A stretch of 39,704 nucleotides of DNA from a virus: IMG/VR virus record IMGVR_UViG_3300037258_000491, positions 1-39,704 of that record. One strand, written 5' to 3'. This document shows, piece after piece, positions 24,589-33,105 of the stretch. The number at the start of each line of letters is the position of its first letter. Position 1 is the stretch's first letter. The notes below the pieces were generated by a model that did no database searches, had not been told where the DNA came from, and saw only the letters and a list, made by a program, of their open reading frames with translations. The position numbers and the translations under genes were made by a program.

Positions 24589-25065
24589 TCAACCCTTCTC
24601 GATGGCTGTTTTGAGCGCACCCTGATGGATAGAGAAGTCCTCAACCCAATCCTCTGCATACTGGTGCACGCGAGCAGGTATACGGCGCGGGTTGCCCCGC
24701 CAGTCGCCTTCCGCGACATAAAAACGAACGGGGCGTCCTAGCGGCAACTGATGTTCCAGGAAGCAGCGGTTACCCGGCGCGTAAACGAACTTAAACAACA
24801 TTGGCTCCGGTCGCTGCACGCTGAAACTACGCTCCCGGTCGGCTTTACAGTACGCATACTGCTTGCGACCCAGTTCCGTCGAGGTGTCCACCGTAGTAAC
24901 CCAACCCGACTGGTACGCTACACAACCGAACTCCTCACAGGTAGCACGCCGCCAGTGTGTTTTCAGCGGCATCGACATCCCGTACGTCTTATACGCTGCC
25001 GGAGGCATCGCAGGCATAATCGCCCGAGTTGTATCACTGCTGAACGAGCCGTGGATGCCTGCCAT
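24589..25065 (-). CDS. Conserved tail-module protein
   Basis: The protein has 158 residues. Segments such as LKTHWRRATCEEFGCVAYQ, GWVTTVDTSTELGRKQ and HQYAEDWVEDFSIHQ recall a hypothetical protein I know from Streptomyces phage tail regions. It has four Cys and many aromatic residues. The function is unknown. It shares one base with the preceding gene and lies between the two tail-tube paralogs. Confidence 0.65.
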   Translation of the reverse strand: MAGIHGSFSSDTTRAIMPAMPPAAYKTYGMSMPLKTHWRRATCEEFGCVAYQSGWVTTVDTSTELGRKQYAYCKADRERSFSVQRPEPMLFKFVYAPGNRCFLEHQLPLGRPVRFYVAEGDWRGNPRRIPARVHQYAEDWVEDFSIHQGALKTAIEKG

Positions 25066-26012
25066 CAGAAGACGACCGCACTCTGATTGCGCGTCCAGCC
25101 GACCGCGAACGTGGCCAGGGTAAATGTCCCGGACGTCACCACTTCCAGGTAGCGGTTCACTGTCGTCGAGTTGCTCACCGACTGCCGGAACGAACCGGTC
25201 GCTGTCTGCGCCCCGAAGCTGATCAGGTCCGCATAAGTCCCGCCGCTCGTCGTGCAGTGCCGGATCTTCACTGTCACACTGGTTCCGACGATATCGACCA
25301 GCTGCAGGTACGCCTGCGCACCAAACGCGGTACCCGCGGCGTTGTCATCAACCGCGCTACCCGTCGTCCCGGTCGTGTCACTACGCAAGCCAGCGGTGAG
25401 CTGCTTGCCCCACTCGCCGCCGAATCCGTTCGCCTGCACCTCAACCTTGAGCGTCAGGTTACCGGTGTTGTCGCGGGTCGGGTCGTAGTTGATCTGCTTG
25501 CCGTTGATATTGAATACCGGGTTGAGCAGTGTCGTCCCGCGGTAATAGCTGGCGATGACGTCCGCAGTTGGCAGCGGCGACAGCGCGTTGTGCTCATGCC
25601 CGATCCCAGTCCAGGTCCAGGTCGGGCTACCTGTGTAAGTCACGGTGATGGTGCCGAATGCAGGCAGCACGTAAGTACCGTCGGCAGTACCCGCGGTCGC
25701 GCCGTTGATGGTGACGTTGGTGATCGTGCCGGATGCGATTGTCACTAGCACACTGAACGCGTACGTACTGGTGAGCGGCACCGTTGTCAGCGGGAAGCTC
25801 GGCGCGCTGACGCTGACGTTGCTCGACCAGAAGCTAGTGAACTGCAGGTCACCGTCGCGCAGCCCGCCGATCCGCTCGTTGGCGCTCTGCTTGATAGAGG
25901 TGACGTCGAGGAGTGCGGTAGGAGTACTAATCTGATCGACGGAGCCAACGTCCCCAGACAGATCGTAACCGTTTATATACAGATTGTCACCGAGGCCAGA
26001 GGTCTTCGCCAT
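25065..26012 (-). CDS. Major tail (tube) protein
   Basis: The protein has 315 residues. It begins MAKTSGLGDNLYINGYDLSG and contains STPTALLDVTSIKQSANERI and GGLRDGDLQFTSFW, typical of tail-tube proteins of actinobacterial siphoviruses. A second beta domain at about 60-150 and a C-terminal carbohydrate-binding-like beta domain (residues about 200-315) are larger than the basic tube fold, so decorations on the tube are likely. It is the best candidate for the main tube subunit. Confidence 0.8.
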   Translation of the reverse strand: MAKTSGLGDNLYINGYDLSGDVGSVDQISTPTALLDVTSIKQSANERIGGLRDGDLQFTSFWSSNVSVSAPSFPLTTVPLTSTYAFSVLVTIASGTITNVTINGATAGTADGTYVLPAFGTITVTYTGSPTWTWTGIGHEHNALSPLPTADVIASYYRGTTLLNPVFNINGKQINYDPTRDNTGNLTLKVEVQANGFGGEWGKQLTAGLRSDTTGTTGSAVDDNAAGTAFGAQAYLQLVDIVGTSVTVKIRHCTTSGGTYADLISFGAQTATGSFRQSVSNSTTVNRYLEVVTSGTFTLATFAVGWTRNQSAVVF

Positions 26013-26416
26013 TACGTCTGCACCTGCGTAATAAGGAAGCTTGAGCAGCTAACCGTTGCCCCGGAGGTGATTGACAAAGAGTTAAGGTTCAGACTGGCGC
26101 CCGACGTACCTACATCACCGCTCATGACCAGCGTGGAACCCGAGGTGAACAGCGCAAAGCAGCCCGCCGTGCCTGAGTTACCCGCAGTACCGGACGAGAT
26201 CGCGTTGGCGGTCGCCGTGCAGCCAGAGCCTGACGCAACCGACGTCGGAAACGCCGTCGAGCCGAACGTCATCGTGGCAAGCAGCGTGCCGCCCGGCGAG
26301 GAGTTCACCGCCGGCTGGGCGCCCGTGTAAATCTTGATCGTGCCGGTGTTCAGCAGCGCGGTGACCGCGTTGACGCCAGCTACCACCGTCGCATTCGCCC
26401 AGAGTGGCGTAGGCAT
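26012..26416 (-). CDS. Small virion-associated protein
   Basis: The protein has 134 residues. It begins MPTPLWANATVVAGVNAVTALLNTGTIKIYTGAQPAV, the last part being a pattern seen in small phage structural proteins. The rest is Ser/Thr/Gly-rich with four Cys. It sits between the tail terminator and tail tube genes. Its function is not known. Confidence 0.6.
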   Translation of the reverse strand: MPTPLWANATVVAGVNAVTALLNTGTIKIYTGAQPAVNSSPGGTLLATMTFGSTAFPTSVASGSGCTATANAISSGTAGNSGTAGCFALFTSGSTLVMSGDVGTSGASLNLNSLSITSGATVSCSSFLITQVQT

Positions 26417-26544
26417 CAGTTACCACCTCCCAGCGACGGAAGCATGATGCCGCCGGTCATCGTGATGTCATGCTCGGCGTGCCACTCTTCATCGTGGACA
26501 TCCTCCTCGTCAAAAGGAAGCGGATCTTGCTGCCATTCAGTCAT
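26416..26544 (-). CDS. Short acidic protein between tail genes
   Basis: The protein has 42 residues from the ATG at 26544 to a TGA that overlaps the next ATG as TGATG. It is very acidic (FDEEDVHDEEWHAEHD) with a hydrophobic Gly-rich end. It fills the gap between the terminator and the next gene. No family is recognised. Confidence 0.6.
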   Translation of the reverse strand: MTEWQQDPLPFDEEDVHDEEWHAEHDITMTGGIMLPSLGGGN

Positions 26545-26546
26545 TA

Positions 26547-27014
26547 CTAACCCACCTGCTGCCACATGTCGTTAACTATTACCGGGAGTGCCAAAGTCAT
26601 AACCCGGTACACCGTCGATTCAATAGTCACGTAACCAGCCGTCGCTGCTAGCCGTTGCCCGTATTCACCAAGAAGATCGATATTCCGTACCGTGCTACCC
26701 AAGGTGAAATCCGCACTGTACGCCCCAATGAGAACGGTTGCCGCTTTCATCATCTGCGGGTCCAGTTCGTCTTCGGGCTTCTTGAAGGCACTGCCATACA
26801 CCCGGGCGTTCAGCACGACATAACCGCTAGTACTAGCCAGTCCACTGGCCGCCGGAACCGGTTCCAGCGACTGCACCCAGATCGCGCAGGTCAGCCCGCT
26901 GCCAGGAAGCGACTTGGGCTCATGCAGATTGACCCGACGAAACTGGCCAGTAGTCATCGCGATCGACTCAACGGAGGCGACCAGGGCATCGACAGCGGCT
27001 ACGTCAAAGGACAC
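26547..27014 (-). CDS. Tail terminator
   Basis: The protein has 155 residues. Its size, its place after the HK97 gp10-like gene and its layout fit a tail terminator, which caps the tail tube and joins it to the head. That layout is an N-terminal helix SFDVAAVDALVASVES, a YVVLNARVYGSAFKKPEDELD middle and a C-terminal strand region. No catalytic site is expected. Confidence 0.75.
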   Translation of the reverse strand: MSFDVAAVDALVASVESIAMTTGQFRRVNLHEPKSLPGSGLTCAIWVQSLEPVPAASGLASTSGYVVLNARVYGSAFKKPEDELDPQMMKAATVLIGAYSADFTLGSTVRNIDLLGEYGQRLAATAGYVTIESTVYRVMTLALPVIVNDMWQQVG

Positions 27015-27460
27015 TAGTCCATCCTCATCCCGTAGGGCTTAAAGACCGAGTCAGCTGTCGTTCCAGCCGTCTTAACTAGTTCCTGAGTAGCTATTCGGAA
27101 ACCGTGATACCCCTTAAACCGGGTTGTGTCGTTACGACTACCAGTTCCCTCCAGCCACGGGCCGTAACTAGCCAAATCGGTTGTTACCGCAATGTCCGTC
27201 GCCATATCATCCACAACAACGGGCAACGTGTACGTTTTGTGACCGCTATGCGTACTGTAAGTCCGAGATGTCCGAGTGGTCGTAATTGAATGCTCAAACG
27301 TACCGGTACTATGCCGAATCCGACCCATAAATACAGCAAGGACAGCCCGCTGCGCATCCGCAGCCAGCCGCTTGCGGATAGCATCAGTTCCCTCATCGAG
27401 AGCCGCAACCGCACGCCCGTCGAACACCGGCCCAGATGTCTTCACCGAGGAATCAGCCAT
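27014..27460 (-). CDS. HK97 gp10-like head-tail protein
   Basis: The protein has 148 residues. The C-terminal half has YGPWLEGTGSRNDTTRFKGY, the conserved segment of gp10-like minor virion proteins of actinobacterial phages. It probably sits at the neck. It starts inside the end of the preceding gene and shares one base with the tail terminator. Confidence 0.75.
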   Translation of the reverse strand: MADSSVKTSGPVFDGRAVAALDEGTDAIRKRLAADAQRAVLAVFMGRIRHSTGTFEHSITTTRTSRTYSTHSGHKTYTLPVVVDDMATDIAVTTDLASYGPWLEGTGSRNDTTRFKGYHGFRIATQELVKTAGTTADSVFKPYGMRMD

Positions 27461-27731
27461 TAAGATCGCCCGCCTTCAACGGCGTGTCGGGGATACCCGG
27501 GTGATGCTTCTTGCACACCACGTAGGGCGTACCCGCGACCGTAAACTTGGCGATCCGCCAACAGCGATGCACATGACAGTTGTGCTTGCGGTACACGGTA
27601 ATAAGAGCAGCGATAATCGTTACTTCGCCCAGATCGCTGCCGACTCCCGACCAGAAGTTGTAGTTCGGTGGCGCACCTGGGGTGTTCAGACTGCCCGTCA
27701 TGTACGCAAGCCAGTGCAAAATTGAATGCAT
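27453..27731 (-). CDS. Small Cys/His hypothetical membrane-type protein
   Basis: The protein has 92 residues. An amphipathic or membrane helix (VTIIAALITVY) is followed by RKHNCHVHRCWRIAKF and VCKKHHPG, a Cys/His set that could bind metal. A similar layout (WLAYMTG, FWSG) is common in small hypothetical proteins near phage neck genes. The role is not known. Confidence 0.65.
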   Translation of the reverse strand: MHSILHWLAYMTGSLNTPGAPPNYNFWSGVGSDLGEVTIIAALITVYRKHNCHVHRCWRIAKFTVAGTPYVVCKKHHPGIPDTPLKAGDLNG

Positions 27732-27734
27732 GCA

Positions 27735-28805
27735 TCACACCACCCGCGTCCGCAATTTCCGGGTGTACACGTCGGTCACCCGGTTGCGCAAGTCAGGCAG
27801 CGAGCTGCCGGGCACTGGCCGTGAGTTCTCACCGATCGTCCGAGCGTAGCCGCTGGTCTTCTGCAGGACGAAGTTAAGCGACTCGCCGATCGCCAGCTCG
27901 CGGACCTCGCGCGGGACAAGCTGCACCATGACCGGCGCCGCGTCCAGGTGAGTCGCCGCCGTAGTACCACCAAAGCCGCGAATCACCGTCAGCAGCCGCA
28001 GAGCGTAAACCGTCGAGCTGGCCGGATGAGTCGCCAACGTAGTACCGCCGTAAGCACGTAGTACGGTGACACTATCCCCGGTAACCGAGAGCGTCATCAT
28101 CCACTCAGCATCGATCTGCACAACTTCACCGGCGTGCATCTGAGTACCGTCGGTAACACCTAGCACGTTATCGGACGCATTAGCGGCAGTAATACCACTG
28201 ACATTCATTTGTCCAGTAGTCACCATCGCGTTATCGCTGACCAGCATGCTCTCATCATCCACACTGATCACGTCACCAACATCTGCACCGGTCGCAGAAG
28301 CGTCCGTCACAGTAACTGCCGTCGAGGTAGTGTCACTTACCGCAGCAGCGAGTGCACCCCCAGTCCGAGACTGAGTCCAGTAACCGAAGTTACCAGTAAC
28401 CGTCACATCACGCTGCGGTGTATCCCCGACACCGAAGGAATAGGCAGTCGCCCGGTTCAACTCTAGGTAGTTGTACGGCGGGGCGTAATTCCACGGTCCC
28501 CAGAAAACAGCCGACGAAGGAATTACCGTAGCTCCCGTCGTCACCACAGGAGTAGTAACAGTTACATCAGCTAGTTCGTTCTCATCGAACCAGACCCGCC
28601 ACGGGTACGCCCGCTGGAAGTTAGGCCAGTCCCAGTAGTGAGTCTCAACATTGTTGTAAAACCGGCGGTTGGTCAGCTTGTCGATACCCTCGGCGGCAGC
28701 TTCCATAGCGGAATCAACATGACGCACGTAGTCCTGCGTCTGCTGGATGTCCGTTGCAGACATCACCTCTGACCTGCTGCAGTAGCAGGCCCGGTAAACC
28801 GCCAT
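27735..28805 (-). CDS. Head-tail connector
   Basis: The protein has 356 residues. The N-terminal helical part (SEVMSATDIQQTQDYVRHVD, AAAEGIDKLTNRRFYN) resembles the head-tail connector adaptor of siphoviruses, which docks under the portal. The middle and C-terminal part add beta repeats with VTVLRAYGGTTLATHPAS and VIRGFGGTTAATHLDA, two copies of one motif. It is longer than a simple adaptor of about 110 residues, so the beta insert is probably an extra surface domain. Confidence 0.7.
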   Translation of the reverse strand: MAVYRACYCSRSEVMSATDIQQTQDYVRHVDSAMEAAAEGIDKLTNRRFYNNVETHYWDWPNFQRAYPWRVWFDENELADVTVTTPVVTTGATVIPSSAVFWGPWNYAPPYNYLELNRATAYSFGVGDTPQRDVTVTGNFGYWTQSRTGGALAAAVSDTTSTAVTVTDASATGADVGDVISVDDESMLVSDNAMVTTGQMNVSGITAANASDNVLGVTDGTQMHAGEVVQIDAEWMMTLSVTGDSVTVLRAYGGTTLATHPASSTVYALRLLTVIRGFGGTTAATHLDAAPVMVQLVPREVRELAIGESLNFVLQKTSGYARTIGENSRPVPGSSLPDLRNRVTDVYTRKLRTRVV

Positions 28806-28875
28806 CCCGCGCTCGTTTTCCTGTCGCTAGACCGTCGTAGTACCGGCCAGACTGGCTAAAGTATTTTGTTGTAGC

Positions 28876-29082
28876 TCACATGCCCGAATGTACGTCCGGG
28901 TTCCAATCTCTAGGATACTGCCAGAAGTCGAAGGGGCAATAGAGCGTGCCCGATTCTTCTGGCGGCCCCTGCTGCAGCGGCGTCCCGTCGTTCGGGCAGG
29001 CCATCGGCAGTGTCGTATCATAGTAGTTTTTGTACGCCGCCTGCTCGATGATGGTCGACAGGAGATCATTCCCCATAACCAT
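28876..29082 (-). CDS. Small zinc-motif virion-module protein
   Basis: The protein has 68 residues. CPNDGTPLQQGPPEESG and LYCPFDFW give a Cys-rich motif like the one in small conserved proteins found beside neck genes in actinobacterial phages. It probably binds one metal ion. It precedes the connector gene after a 70-base gap with no visible feature. Confidence 0.65.
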   Translation of the reverse strand: MVMGNDLLSTIIEQAAYKNYYDTTLPMACPNDGTPLQQGPPEESGTLYCPFDFWQYPRDWNPDVHSGM

Positions 29083-29085
29083 GAG

Positions 29086-29508
29086 CTACTTACCTGCTCC
29101 CTGGTCGTGCTCCTGGAGCCGTGCAACTAGCGCCGGCTTGGGTAGCACACCCGCGGGGCCGGAGTACGAGATCCCACGCTCCTTGCACAGGTCAACTAGA
29201 TCGCGAACCGCGTAAGCACTGTAATCGGTCTTCTCATCCTCAGTCACTACGGTCTCACCGGCCGGAGCAGGTTCTTCAGCAACCGGCTCCCGCGCAGGCT
29301 GATGTACAGCAACTTGTGCACTGACAGGTTCGGCGGTTGCAACAACTTCCGTCGCGATGTACCCGGACTCATGCTCGGACGTAGCCGCCGCGTTGCTAGG
29401 CACCGCACCCGCTGGGTTAGACGGCATAACTCGCTCCTTGAAGCACATCGGACAGGACGTACCGCCTGGTGTGATATTGCTGCACCCACAGGACGGGCAG
29501 TTCCACAT
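29086..29508 (-). CDS. Zinc-ribbon and SAP-like domain protein
   Basis: The protein has 140 residues with GGAGG five bases before the ATG. The N-terminus has two CxxC-type pairs (CPSCGCSN, CPMCF), a zinc ribbon. A long Ala/Pro/Glu linker follows (about 30-95). The C-terminal helices (YAVRDLVDLCKERGISYSG, KPALVARLQEHD) resemble an SAP/HeH DNA-binding fold. It probably associates with the virion or DNA. Confidence 0.7.
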   Translation of the reverse strand: MWNCPSCGCSNITPGGTSCPMCFKERVMPSNPAGAVPSNAAATSEHESGYIATEVVATAEPVSAQVAVHQPAREPVAEEPAPAGETVVTEDEKTDYSAYAVRDLVDLCKERGISYSGPAGVLPKPALVARLQEHDQGAGK

Positions 29509-29516
29509 AGCACCTC

Positions 29517-30020
29517 CTAGGCAGCCGTGATGACAGCACCGGAGTCATAAGGCACATAAGTCACCGAGTAAGTGATCGCACCGGTGTTCGTCGCGCTGGT
29601 CGTCACCTGAATCGTCCCCGCGGGCACCAGCGCAAGACCACCCGATGTTAGACCAGTTCCCAGATCAGACCCCTTAACGACACTAGTAGTAGCCAGCACA
29701 ATCAGCGCCGCCGGGAAACTAGCACCGGTAACGTCAATCGATGTACCTAGTGCTGCATTCGCTACCGCAGTCGCCGTCGCGAGCGTAGCCGCCTGAGACG
29801 AGCCACCCGTTGGCTTGTGCCCAACCGACAGAGTGCAAGTCTGGTTCTGGATCGCGGTGGTGACCACGCCGGTGATGCTGGTGACGAGGACCCGGCCGCC
29901 GGTGACGGTGAAGATGTCCCCGCTGCCACTAGCAGGGAGCGTCTTAGCGCCACCGGTCACCAGCGCACCGTAATGCGCAACGAACAGCTGTGCCGCCTGT
30001 GCGGCCGGGTTAACAGTCAT
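29517..30020 (-). CDS. Probable head decoration protein, paralog of its upstream neighbour
   Basis: The protein has 167 residues, all-beta. IFTVTGGRVLVTSITGVVTT and VTYVPYDSGAVITAA match LFAVTGGQVLITALWGLVTT and CTYVPLTDGAVVAAS in the product of 30023-30502. The two genes therefore arose by duplication. Their position just after the capsid gene fits capsid decoration, but no data support it directly. Confidence 0.65.
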   Translation of the reverse strand: MTVNPAAQAAQLFVAHYGALVTGGAKTLPASGSGDIFTVTGGRVLVTSITGVVTTAIQNQTCTLSVGHKPTGGSSQAATLATATAVANAALGTSIDVTGASFPAALIVLATTSVVKGSDLGTGLTSGGLALVPAGTIQVTTSATNTGAITYSVTYVPYDSGAVITAA

Positions 30021-30022
30021 GA

Positions 30023-30502
30023 CTACGCCGGCGCCACGACCGACGCGGCCACCACAGCTCCGTCAGTCAGCGGCACGTACGTGCAGTACCACGCCACTAC
30101 ACCGTTGGAAGACGAGGTAACCACCACGGACTCGATCTGCCCGGTCGTCGCCATGAACCGAGCAGGCTGCCCGAACGGCTTATAGGCCGTAGCCGGAGTC
30201 AGCGTGCTAGCCGACACACCGATGACATCGCCGGCTGCCGTGCCACTGCCCAGGGCGGTCGCTGTTACCAGGACCGTTGTGTCCCCAGCGGTCGGGTGCA
30301 TCTGGAGGTTCAGCGTCTCGCTAGAGGTGTTGATCGTCGTGGTGACGAGCCCCCACAGCGCAGTGATCAGTACCTGGCCGCCAGTTACCGCAAACAGGCT
30401 GTACGTCTTGACGCCGTTAGTCGTGATGTCCTGCGTCTGGCCCGTTACCTTACTGCCGAGGCTGAGCTTCCGCAGTTCGTAACCCTCGATGAAGTTAGCC
30501 AT
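30023..30502 (-). CDS. Probable head decoration protein, paralog of its downstream neighbour
   Basis: The protein has 159 residues, all-beta. It shares the TGG(Q/R)VL(I/V)T core and the TYVP..(D/S)GAV C-terminus with the 167-residue product of the next gene. It contains no Cys and no catalytic motif. A role on the capsid surface is inferred from position. Confidence 0.65.
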   Translation of the reverse strand: MANFIEGYELRKLSLGSKVTGQTQDITTNGVKTYSLFAVTGGQVLITALWGLVTTTINTSSETLNLQMHPTAGDTTVLVTATALGSGTAAGDVIGVSASTLTPATAYKPFGQPARFMATTGQIESVVVTSSSNGVVAWYCTYVPLTDGAVVAASVVAPA

Positions 30503-30505
30503 AAC

Positions 30506-30964
30506 TTACGCCCCCAGGATGGCCAAATTGGCCGGAGTGCGCTGCACCGTCAGGTCGTGCAGGACAGCCACGACGTAAGTCGTATTAGCACCTGTCACCT
30601 GAATGTAGTCGAACCCGTCGGCGAACTGGCTGGTGTAGAAGTCGACTACCGACATATAGCCAGACGTAGCACCGATAGTGAGCACCTGTGACGACCAGCT
30701 AGCAGTTACCTTCGTCCAGGCCGCCGTACCGTCATGCGCGGTGTTCTGATACCAGAAAGCAGGCTGGCCGAACCCGTTAGCGGGCGTCCAGGTAGTAGTA
30801 CCGCCACCGTACGTCTTCGCAGCAACCACCGTCAGCGACGTAGTTGTAGTAGACGTCGCATAGCAGATGAAAGAAACCGCACTGGCATTCTTCATCGAAA
30901 TCATGTTGCCAGACGCCGCACCGACAACGTCGATGACGCGACCTAGTCCCTGCATACCAGCCAT
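30506..30964 (-). CDS. Virion protein next to the capsid gene
   Basis: The protein has 152 residues. It is strand-rich (SAVSFICYATSTTTTSLTVV, YIQVTGANTTYVVAVLHDL), a type often found downstream of the capsid gene in actinobacterial siphoviruses. It is likely a decoration or minor head protein. Its ATG lies two bases after the nuclease stop region. Confidence 0.6.
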   Translation of the reverse strand: MAGMQGLGRVIDVVGAASGNMISMKNASAVSFICYATSTTTTSLTVVAAKTYGGGTTTWTPANGFGQPAFWYQNTAHDGTAAWTKVTASWSSQVLTIGATSGYMSVVDFYTSQFADGFDYIQVTGANTTYVVAVLHDLTVQRTPANLAILGA

Positions 30965-31627
30965 TTACGGCTCCCTGTCCTTACGGCTTTTTCCTTGGGG
31001 ACAGGGCGCCACTGCTGTCCTTGCTAACTCAGCCATCCGGTGACGGCCTACTTGAGCTGCTCTCAGGTTGGCAGCGACGTACTCCATGCGATCGGGATCG
31101 TCGCGGAAGTAGCCGATACCTCGGTTGCACGGGTCGCATGCGATACCGCGAATGCACTTGCCGCACGCCGTGTTTCCGGAGCAGCAAGCGTGATCGTGGT
31201 CGACGTGCACCTTCCGCGGCTCGTCGAGGAGTAGCCGATCACCGCACAGGCAGCAGCACCCGTTCTGGTCATCGATGAGCTGCTGCCTGTACTCCGGAGT
31301 GATCCGGTACCGAGTCCAAAAGTGCATCCGGGAATGCTCTTCACTAGACCGCGGATGCTTCGCGTACCAGTCTTTGTTGAGCTGCGCTCGTCGTTCGCGC
31401 TCTTCCGGGGGCAGGTTGGCAATGCGTTCCCGGTCCCGCCGCCGCTTCTCGTCACCCGATGGACCGACCCTTGCGTCCCGCTGACGTTCGAGGAGGGCAG
31501 CGCGATTGCGCTGGTAGTGCTGACGGGATGCTTCCCGCTGGCGTGCATCGGCTGCCTCCTCCGAAAGCCTCGGCCTACTGTGCTTCTCACAAGTGCATCC
31601 TGGCTCACACTTACTGCGTCCTGGCAT
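30965..31627 (-). CDS. Endonuclease VII-type HNH homing endonuclease
   Basis: The protein has 220 residues. The C-terminal domain carries CCCLCGDRL, VHVDHDHACC and CGKCIRGIACDPCNRGIGYF, the zinc-binding and catalytic pattern of recombination endonuclease VII nucleases. The N-terminus has a CEPGCTCEKH cluster and a long Arg/Glu helix that could bind DNA. It sits between the major capsid gene and the next structural gene with no other function, which fits a free-standing homing nuclease. Confidence 0.85.
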   Translation of the reverse strand: MPGRSKCEPGCTCEKHSRPRLSEEAADARQREASRQHYQRNRAALLERQRDARVGPSGDEKRRRDRERIANLPPEERERRAQLNKDWYAKHPRSSEEHSRMHFWTRYRITPEYRQQLIDDQNGCCCLCGDRLLLDEPRKVHVDHDHACCSGNTACGKCIRGIACDPCNRGIGYFRDDPDRMEYVAANLRAAQVGRHRMAELARTAVAPCPQGKSRKDREP

Positions 31628-31647
31628 GCATCCTATTGTACATTATC

Positions 31648-33105
31648 CTAGCGGCTTGCGAGCTGTACGAAGGCCGAGAGGGTGCTTGAGCTGCCGTTAT
31701 GAGGAGTCAACGGGCTCTGCAACCAAGGTCGACCATCGACCCTCTCGATTATACGGTAAGCCGTCTGATCGTTCTGGAAGGCGAACTGGTCCGAGGCCGC
31801 CACAGCCACCGACTGCCTATCCCCGATCAGGTAGTAGGACAGGTCGACGAAGTTAATGTCGCCGGTCGTGCCGAGCTGCGAGCACTTCTCGGTGAAGATC
31901 ACCGGGCGGCCAAGGATAGAGACGGGTGGTGCATCCATGCCACCGCTGTTGCCGTAACCGCCGATCCACACCGGGCCACCACCGGTACCCACCGACAGCG
32001 CCATGGTAGCCAGCTGCGGGAAGGTATCGATAGAACAGATCCACACCGCATTGGGCAGTGAGGTAGGCAGCATCCGGGCGTACATCTTAGTGATGTTCTC
32101 CCAGACGATCGTCTTCGTCGCTTGCCCGGACTCGATCGCGACCTGCACCGACGCCGGACTGTTAATGAAGCCCTGTGGGGTGCTGACACCCGTTTCGGTC
32201 ATGAACGCGACATCCTCGAACCAGGCGAGGCCCATCGGGATGCGTGTGTCGAACCAGCCAGAGAACGCCGGAGCGTCCGCGAGCAGCTCATTGGGCACCT
32301 TGAAGAACCCAGTGAGCTTCTTAGCGTCAAGCACGACGCGACCGAAGACCGCCTGCGACTCAGTCAGCGAGCTGGACTCCTCCGACCAGTAGAAGACCAC
32401 GCCGCCGAACAGCGAGGATACGTGACTGGTGTCGTCTACCGTCGGGATGGGCACGCGCAGTGTCGACATCGGGATAACGGTGGCCCGCGACCGGACGATC
32501 GACTGCTCTAGCGCGAGCTGCAGCAGCTCCGACCGCATGATCTCCGGAATCAGGAAGCCACCGGCTCCCGGGTCCTCCGAGCCGAACGAGTTCTGGAACG
32601 ACCGAACGTTCTCCAGCTTCTGGAGCAGCGTGCCGCGGTTCTTCATGCTCGACGGCCGGGCCTCTTCCCGGATCGCCTGGCAGTACTCGCCGATCGAGTT
32701 GAACCGGTCGTCCTCGCGGTAGGCATTCTCGAATACCGCCCCCGGCGCCAGCTTGTTGTACACGGCGCCGCGGCCCTTGCTCACCGCAGGTGTCCCGTCC
32801 TGGGACAGCTGAAGCTGCGGACGACCGCCATGGAACGACAGCGCGTTACCGATATCCAGCGCGGGCTTCTTGCCGCCGCCGTTATCACGGATCAGGTCGA
32901 ACAGCACCGACTGCACCTGAGTGCGCATGTCCTCGGTGGTGTCCGGGTTCTTCTTGACCGTCATCGCTGCGTACGCGTTGATGAAGTCCCGGCAGGTCCC
33001 GTTCTTTACCGCATCAGCACTGAAGTACTCGCGCAGCCGGACCGCGTCGGTCAGTAGTTCGCGCAGCCCCTCCGAGTCAGACGGGACCGTGAGCTTTGGC
33101 GCCAT
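31648..33105 (-). CDS. Major capsid protein, HK97 family
   Basis: The protein has 485 residues. The N-terminal ~130 residues form a charged segment that may act as an internal scaffold and be removed by the protease. The core has FLIPEIMRSELLQLALEQSI, VLDAKKLTGFFKVPNELLAD, LAWFEDVAFMTETG and a C-terminal LSYYLIGDRQSVAVAAS, all typical of the HK97 fold. The gene directly follows the protease with no gap, so translation is coupled. Confidence 0.9.
   Translation of the reverse strand: MAPKLTVPSDSEGLRELLTDAVRLREYFSADAVKNGTCRDFINAYAAMTVKKNPDTTEDMRTQVQSVLFDLIRDNGGGKKPALDIGNALSFHGGRPQLQLSQDGTPAVSKGRGAVYNKLAPGAVFENAYREDDRFNSIGEYCQAIREEARPSSMKNRGTLLQKLENVRSFQNSFGSEDPGAGGFLIPEIMRSELLQLALEQSIVRSRATVIPMSTLRVPIPTVDDTSHVSSLFGGVVFYWSEESSSLTESQAVFGRVVLDAKKLTGFFKVPNELLADAPAFSGWFDTRIPMGLAWFEDVAFMTETGVSTPQGFINSPASVQVAIESGQATKTIVWENITKMYARMLPTSLPNAVWICSIDTFPQLATMALSVGTGGGPVWIGGYGNSGGMDAPPVSILGRPVIFTEKCSQLGTTGDINFVDLSYYLIGDRQSVAVAASDQFAFQNDQTAYRIIERVDGRPWLQSPLTPHNGSSSTLSAFVQLASR

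Noticed and set aside
27460-27738. Alternative 92-residue frame over the small Cys/His gene
   Set aside because: The frame used at 27453-27731 has the recognisable FWSG and CHVHRCWR pattern; this one does not.
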